In this document: positions 59,442 to 64,000 of the stretch, one piece after another
Layout: the number at the start of each line of letters is the position of its first letter
Numbering within the stretch: position 1 is the first letter of the stretch
NCBI RefSeq assembly: GCF_001423525.1
Contig: NZ_LMOI01000022.1
Coordinates: forward strand, 62,001-126,000
Length of the DNA stretch: 64,000 nt
Direction of reading: 5' to 3'
From: Arthrobacter sp. Leaf137
Lineage (GTDB): Bacteria > Actinomycetota > Actinomycetes > Actinomycetales > Micrococcaceae
The notes under the pieces: generated by a model
What the model was told of the DNA's origin: nothing
What the model saw: the letters and a program-made list of their open reading frames with translations, nothing else
Databases searched by the model: none
Program-made: the position numbers and the translations under genes

Positions 59442-61516
59442 GCCCCCGCAAGAAGGACCCGACGAACACCGGGCAAGACGCGGGGGCACCCGTACAGGAC
59501 GCCGGCAGCTCCGCTGAAACCGCTGTGGTGGAGGACGACGACTTCTACGAGGAGGAGTTCACGCCCTCCGAAGCCGACGGCGACATGTTCGGCGGCATGC
59601 CCGCCAAGAAGGCCCAGCACTTCTGGCCGTCAGCCAAGCGGCTGATGGGCCTGCTGAAGCCCGAAACCCTGGGCATCTGCGTGGTGGTGGCCATGGTAGT
59701 GGTGGCCGTGGTGCTGAATGTCATCGCGCCCAAAATCCTCGGCCAGGCCATGGACGTTATTTTCGGCGGTGTAGTGGGCAAGCAACTGCCGGCCGGCGTA
59801 AGCAAGGACCAGTTCGTGGAGGGGCTGCGCCAACAGGGCCAGGACAACTTCGCGGACATGGTCTCCCGGATGGAACTGGTGCCCGGTACCGGCATCGACT
59901 TCAACAAGCTGACTATGCTCATCGCCGTGGTCCTGCTGATGTACTTTGTGTCCAACATCTTCCTGTGGCTGCAGGGCTACGTCCTGAACCGCATCGTGAT
60001 GAAGGTGATCCGCAAGCTCCGTGACGACACCGAAAAGAAGCTCAACCGCCTCCCGCTGAACTACTTCGACACCCGCCAGCGCGGCGACGTGCTCTCCAGG
60101 GTGACCAACGACGTCGACAACATCCAGCAGGCGCTCCAGCAGGCTTTCGCGCAGCTGATCAACTCCCTGCTGACAGTGGTGGGCATCGTCATCATGATGT
60201 TCATCGTCTCCTGGCAGCTGGCCCTGATCGCCCTGGTGGCCCTGCCGCTCTCGGGCGTCGCCGCAGGCCTTATCGGCGTGCGGAGCCAGAAGCTGTTTGC
60301 GGCGCAGTGGAAGAACACCGGCACGCTGAACGGGCAGATCGAGGAATCCTTCTCCGGCCATGACCTCGTCCGGGTCTTCGGCCGCGAGGCGGACATGCTT
60401 GAGCGGTTCGACGAGCGCAACGAAGCCCTGTACAAGGCCAGCTTCGGTGCGCAGTTCGTCTCCGGCATCATCTTCCCGGTGATGCAGTTCGTGTCCTACC
60501 TCAGCTACGTGGGCATCGCCGTCGTGGGCGGCCTGCGCGTCGCCTCCGGTTCCATGTCGCTTGGTGACGCCACGGCCTTCATCCAGTACTCCCGCGAATT
60601 CACCCAGCCGCTGGGCCAGATGGCGGGCATGGCCAACATGCTCCAGTCAGGCGTGGCCTCAGCCGAGCGGGTGTTCGAGTTCCTCGACGCCGACGAGCAG
60701 GACCCGGAGACCGCAACGGAGCACCTGCCGGCCAGGACCGACGGCCACGTGGAATTCCGGGATGTCACCTTCAGCTACACCGAAGACCGGCAGCTCATCG
60801 AAAACCTGTCCTTCACAGCAGAGCCGGGGAACACCGTGGCCATCGTGGGGCCCACCGGCGCCGGAAAGACCACGCTGGTGAACCTGGTGATGCGCTTCTA
60901 TGAGCTCAACTCCGGCTCCATCACCCTGGACGGCGTGGATGTGACGCACCTCAGCCGGTCTGAACTCCGCTCCAAGGTGGGCATGGTGCTGCAGGACGCG
61001 TGGCTGTTCGGCGGATCCATCTACGACAACATCCGTTACGGCAACCTGGACGCCACCGAAGAGCAGGTCATGGCCGCCGCCAAGGCCACCTTCGTGGACC
61101 GCTTTGTCCGCGCCCTGCCCGAAGGCTACAACACGGTGATCGACGAGGAAGGCAACAACGTCAGCGCCGGTGAAAAGCAGCTGATCACCATTGCCCGGGC
61201 TTTTGTGGCCAACCCGTCGCTGCTGATCCTCGACGAAGCAACCAGCTCGGTGGACACCCGCACTGAGCTGCTGGTGCAGAAAGCCATGGCCGCGCTCCGG
61301 TCAGACCGCACCAGCTTCGTGATTGCGCACCGGCTCTCCACCATCCGCGACGCCGACACCATCCTGGTAATGGAGAACGGCAAGATCGTGGAACAGGGCA
61401 ACCACAAGGTCCTGCTTGCGGCCGGAGGCGCCTACCACCGCCTGTACATGTCCCAGTTCGCCGGGGCCGACGCCGGTGACGTGCCAGTGGACGATTCGAC
61501 GGCGGTGCACAGCTGA
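59438..61516 (+). CDS. ABC exporter subunit, catalytically complete half
   Basis: 692 residues: acidic N-terminal tail (AVVEDDDFYEEEFTPSEADG), exporter membrane domain, ATPase with Walker A VGPTGAGKTT, signature VSAGEKQLITIARA and Walker B LLILDEATSSVD (catalytic Glu present). Together with the previous protein it makes a heterodimeric multidrug or lipid exporter of the TM287/288 kind. Confidence 0.9.
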   Translation: MSPRKKDPTNTGQDAGAPVQDAGSSAETAVVEDDDFYEEEFTPSEADGDMFGGMPAKKAQHFWPSAKRLMGLLKPETLGICVVVAMVVVAVVLNVIAPKILGQAMDVIFGGVVGKQLPAGVSKDQFVEGLRQQGQDNFADMVSRMELVPGTGIDFNKLTMLIAVVLLMYFVSNIFLWLQGYVLNRIVMKVIRKLRDDTEKKLNRLPLNYFDTRQRGDVLSRVTNDVDNIQQALQQAFAQLINSLLTVVGIVIMMFIVSWQLALIALVALPLSGVAAGLIGVRSQKLFAAQWKNTGTLNGQIEESFSGHDLVRVFGREADMLERFDERNEALYKASFGAQFVSGIIFPVMQFVSYLSYVGIAVVGGLRVASGSMSLGDATAFIQYSREFTQPLGQMAGMANMLQSGVASAERVFEFLDADEQDPETATEHLPARTDGHVEFRDVTFSYTEDRQLIENLSFTAEPGNTVAIVGPTGAGKTTLVNLVMRFYELNSGSITLDGVDVTHLSRSELRSKVGMVLQDAWLFGGSIYDNIRYGNLDATEEQVMAAAKATFVDRFVRALPEGYNTVIDEEGNNVSAGEKQLITIARAFVANPSLLILDEATSSVDTRTELLVQKAMAALRSDRTSFVIAHRLSTIRDADTILVMENGKIVEQGNHKVLLAAGGAYHRLYMSQFAGADAGDVPVDDSTAVHS

Positions 61517-61980
61517 GCGGGCACGACGGGAACGGCGGGCAGCGGATCGAGGTCCCCGTTCCCATGCGCTGGGGCGACATGGACGCCTACGGACACATCA
61601 ACAACGTACAGATCGTCCGCATGCTCGAGGAAGCCCGGATCGGCGCCTTCGGTCCGCCGCGGGGCGCTGGCCTGCCCGGCGTTGAGCCGCAGGTTTCGCT
61701 GTTCAACGATGTCCCGGACGGCATCATGGCGCTGGTGGTGGACCACAAGATCCGCTACGTCAGGACCCTGGAATACCGCAACGTCCCGGCCGCGGTGCAG
61801 GTATGGATCGGTGCCGTCAAGGGTGCCAGCTTCGACATCCATTACCTGGTCCAGGATCCCGTCACAGGGGAGGACTGCGTCAAGGCGAGCAGCCACCTTG
61901 CTTTCGTGGACGAGGCCACCGGCCGGGTGCAGCGGCTCACGCCGGAACAGAAGGCACGCATGGCGCCGTACAGGCACTAA
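61513..61980 (+). CDS. 4-hydroxybenzoyl-CoA thioesterase-fold protein
   Basis: Hotdog-fold thioesterase: MRWGDMDAYGHINNVQIVRM (catalytic Asp), FNDVPDGIMALVVDHKIRYV, EYRNVPAAVQVWIGAVKGAS. The family normally has about 15 residues before the RWGDMD motif (here IEVPVPMRWGD), but the only ATG is 61564, inside the motif. A CTG at 61513, overlapping the ABC stop, would supply them. Start uncertain; acyl-CoA substrate unknown. Confidence 0.75.
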   Translation: MSGHDGNGGQRIEVPVPMRWGDMDAYGHINNVQIVRMLEEARIGAFGPPRGAGLPGVEPQVSLFNDVPDGIMALVVDHKIRYVRTLEYRNVPAAVQVWIGAVKGASFDIHYLVQDPVTGEDCVKASSHLAFVDEATGRVQRLTPEQKARMAPYRH

Positions 61981-62054
61981 GCCTCTGGGCGGGACCGCAC
62001 GGGGCACACTGGACTGGAACCACACCACACCACACCACAGCGAAAGGAAGCCAG

Positions 62055-62312
62055 ATGGGCAAGAACAAGACCCGCGTCGCCAGGAAGAAAAAGACCTGGA
62101 AGGAGATGTCGCCGTCCTCCAAGGCCGGCACGATCATCGTGGCCATCGTCCAGCTCTCGTTACTGGTTGCGGCGCAGCGGGATATCTCGAAGCGGCCGGC
62201 GGCACTGATCAACGGACCAAAGGGCGCCTGGCGTGCGGCATCCTTCATCAATTTCGTCGGACCCATGGGCTACTTCATCTTCGGACGAAAGCGGTCCGCT
62301 CCGCGCACGTAA
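62055..62312 (+). CDS. PLDc_N-like small membrane protein
   Basis: 85 residues. AGTIIVAIVQLSLLVAAQRD, RPAALINGPKGAWRAASFIN, FVGPMGYFIFGRKR are the phospholipase D nuclease N-terminal (PLDc_N) pattern: two membrane helices and a GRK end. AAAGGAAGCC site. Function unknown. Confidence 0.75.
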   Translation: MGKNKTRVARKKKTWKEMSPSSKAGTIIVAIVQLSLLVAAQRDISKRPAALINGPKGAWRAASFINFVGPMGYFIFGRKRSAPRT

Positions 62313-62330
62313 GTCTTCCGGGCTAACCGT

Positions 62331-62364
62331 CAGGAGCCGTCCGGCGAAAGCCGGACGGCTCCTG
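62331..62364 (+). terminator. Strong stem-loop terminator
   Basis: CAGGAGCCGTCCGG pairs perfectly with CCGGACGGCTCCTG over CGAAAG. No T tract. Separates the PLDc_N gene from the McrB-like gene. Confidence 0.75.
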
Positions 62365-62422
62365 ACCGGGCGGCCAAGCGGCTTTGAGCAGGCGTCCAGT
62401 TAGACCCTGTAAATTTGAAGTT

Positions 62423-64000
62423 ATGACCCCCGCCTCCACTGCTGCCATGACCCGCGCCCTCGGCATCTCGAAGGAGATCGAGGACGCGGCATGGTTTGTC
62501 CTGGGCCCGGGGCTGCAGGGCAAACCATCGGCCCTGGACGGGCGGACACTGACCTGGACCTCCGAGGCCGCAGCGGAACTGCTGGACCGCCTGGAACGGG
62601 GCACGCCGGATCCCAAAGCGCCCATGATGACCAATCTCCGGCAGAACCTCGACGGCGCGTCCCGCGAAGCCAAGCAGCTGGCCGCCGAGCTCCTGTTCCT
62701 GCAGTCCCTGCCGCTTGCGCATGAGGTGAAGTCGCTCAAGGTCAAGCGGGCCCGCGTCGCAGAGGCCGCCTCCTGGCTTGAGCCGCCGCTGGAACTGCCT
62801 GAAGAGCTGTACCAGGGCATGACGGACCACGGCGTGATCCGGGACCGCACGGCCGAGTTCAACTGGACTATTTGGGACCACCTCCGGTGGCTGTGCCGCT
62901 TCGTGCAGCATGTGGACGAGCAACCGCCCACCACCATCACGGCGGCCCTGCTGGACCCGTTGAAGTTCCACGCCCTGGCCGCCGGCACGCCGGGGGACCA
63001 GCCCGCCATCCGCCGCAGCATCGAGTTTCTGGCGTGGCCCAGCTACTTCGAACCCGTGGTGGCGGACGTGGAGCGGCAGGAAATCCGGGATGCCTTCGCC
63101 TCACTGGTGGGCGGCGCCAAGGGGGATTCGGAAGACGACATCACCGCGGACATCCACCGCATCCGCCTGCACCTCGATGAGCAGGCCGGCCAGCGTATCG
63201 ACTGGTACGCCCGCCAGCTCGTCAGCCAGTGGCGCAAGGTGGGCGACCCCGGCCGCCGCGCGTGGCTGCTCCGGACCCATCACGACAACGCGGAGCTGCT
63301 CACCGCCTGGCGGGGCGAGGAAAAGGTGACGCTCGACGTCGAACACCTCCGCCTGCTGGAACCCGGCGTCACCGCCGGACTGGTCCAGCACGCCGTCGAC
63401 GAGGACTACAAGCACCTTGGCTACGTGGAGCGCGAGGACACCAAGACCGCCGTCTTTGCCTTCCTCACCGTCATGAAGCCCGGCGACCTGGTCCTGTACC
63501 AGCACGCCGGCACGGTCCGGCTGGGCGGCGTGCTGGGCGAACCCGAGTACAACGATGACAACCGGCGGCTGCGCCGGAAGGTGCGCTGGTTCGACGAGGG
63601 CCATGCCACCACCAGCCTGCCCCGGCACGTCCAGCGGCAGCTGGCCACCCCCGGCATCGTGGTGGACGCAACCCGCGTGGTGCAGGCGCTTCAGGCCCTC
63701 CTGCCGGCCGAAGCGGAGGCGGAGCCCGACGCCGAAACGGAAGCCGCCGCCGTCGTGGAACCTGCGCAGGAGGGCTTCCGCCCGCTGACGCCGGAGTTCG
63801 CAGGGTCCCTGCACATGGACCTCGAACCCCTGCAGGAAATAGCGGACCTGCTGGAGGAGAACCGCCAGCTGGTCCTGTACGGCCCGCCCGGCACCGGCAA
63901 GACCTATCTGGCCAAGCACCTCGCCGCGGAGCTGGCGGACGACACCACTGACGAACGCGTCAAGCTGGTCCAGTTCCACCCTTCCTACGCCTACGAGGAC
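62423..64000 (+). CDS. McrB-like AAA+ protein with EVE/PUA-like domain (3' partial)
   Basis: 526 codons open to the window end. N-terminal helical region (about 1-300), an EVE/PUA-like domain (about 325-405: VFAFLTVMKPGDLVLYQHAG, TVRLGGVLGEPEYNDDNRRL, VRWFDEG) and the start of an McrB AAA+ GTPase (VLYGPPGTGKTYLAKHLAAE, VQFHPSYAYED). McrBC-type proteins restrict modified DNA, and EVE/PUA folds can read modified bases. The nuclease partner McrC, if any, would lie beyond the window. Confidence 0.8.
   Translation, partial: MTPASTAAMTRALGISKEIEDAAWFVLGPGLQGKPSALDGRTLTWTSEAAAELLDRLERGTPDPKAPMMTNLRQNLDGASREAKQLAAELLFLQSLPLAHEVKSLKVKRARVAEAASWLEPPLELPEELYQGMTDHGVIRDRTAEFNWTIWDHLRWLCRFVQHVDEQPPTTITAALLDPLKFHALAAGTPGDQPAIRRSIEFLAWPSYFEPVVADVERQEIRDAFASLVGGAKGDSEDDITADIHRIRLHLDEQAGQRIDWYARQLVSQWRKVGDPGRRAWLLRTHHDNAELLTAWRGEEKVTLDVEHLRLLEPGVTAGLVQHAVDEDYKHLGYVEREDTKTAVFAFLTVMKPGDLVLYQHAGTVRLGGVLGEPEYNDDNRRLRRKVRWFDEGHATTSLPRHVQRQLATPGIVVDATRVVQALQALLPAEAEAEPDAETEAAAVVEPAQEGFRPLTPEFAGSLHMDLEPLQEIADLLEENRQLVLYGPPGTGKTYLAKHLAAELADDTTDERVKLVQFHPSYAYED

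Overview
The window is a high-GC actinobacterial chromosome segment, most like Arthrobacter/Pseudarthrobacter (Micrococcaceae). I judge this from gene content and codon use, not from a database search. No rRNA, tRNA or CRISPR array was seen.

Layout. (1) 1-4.2 kb: inositol/sugar catabolism genes (IolE-like isomerase cut by the window start, IolG-type dehydrogenase, second TIM-barrel isomerase, sugar porter). (2) 4.3-8.9 kb: a MarR/MFS pair, then three degraded genes (PRC-barrel, SAM methyltransferase with a CT-repeat frameshift, membrane/coiled-coil protein with a poly-C frameshift). (3) 8.9-15.9 kb: a sulfide/persulfide detoxification island with MFS, MBL-fold dioxygenase-rhodanese, four more rhodaneses, thioredoxin and TauE exporter, facing a CsoR-family regulator that lacks the copper His, plus DUF302 and DsrE proteins. 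GATACCCC-type palindromes lie in both promoter regions. (4) 16.0-39.5 kb: about 40 small, mostly unrelated genes on both strands. Many look like orphan immunity proteins (SUFU, Tdi1/DUF1851, DUF2750, DUF1963/YwqG, DUF6188), small membrane proteins or lipoproteins. Most gene boundaries carry a ~28-bp imperfect palindrome centred on GATC (arms GYCCGnnARvc / its complement), 36 copies here plus one at 8.7 kb. A serine recombinase closes the array at 39 kb and a recombinase fragment lies inside it. (5) 39.7-44.1 kb: LacI, iolB and GntR facing a second sugar porter. (6) 44.3-64 kb: ordinary chromosome with LOG-family protein, M10-like protease, ferritin/VIT1 protein, sodium:solute symporter, XRE-cupin regulator, DUF559 protein, agmatinase and ThDP enzyme, MarR with a DHA2 efflux pump, heterodimeric ABC exporter, thioesterase, PLDc_N-like protein and an McrB-like AAA+ gene cut by the window end.

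The most interesting object is the 16-39 kb array. It behaves like a gene-cassette array: the palindromes sit at gene boundaries whatever the gene orientation, stop codons fall inside some palindromes, and one 741-bp unit is present twice with both ends of the homology inside palindromes. I propose, as inference, an integron-like or rAID-like island that collects immunity genes, with a serine rather than a tyrosine recombinase as the candidate enzyme.
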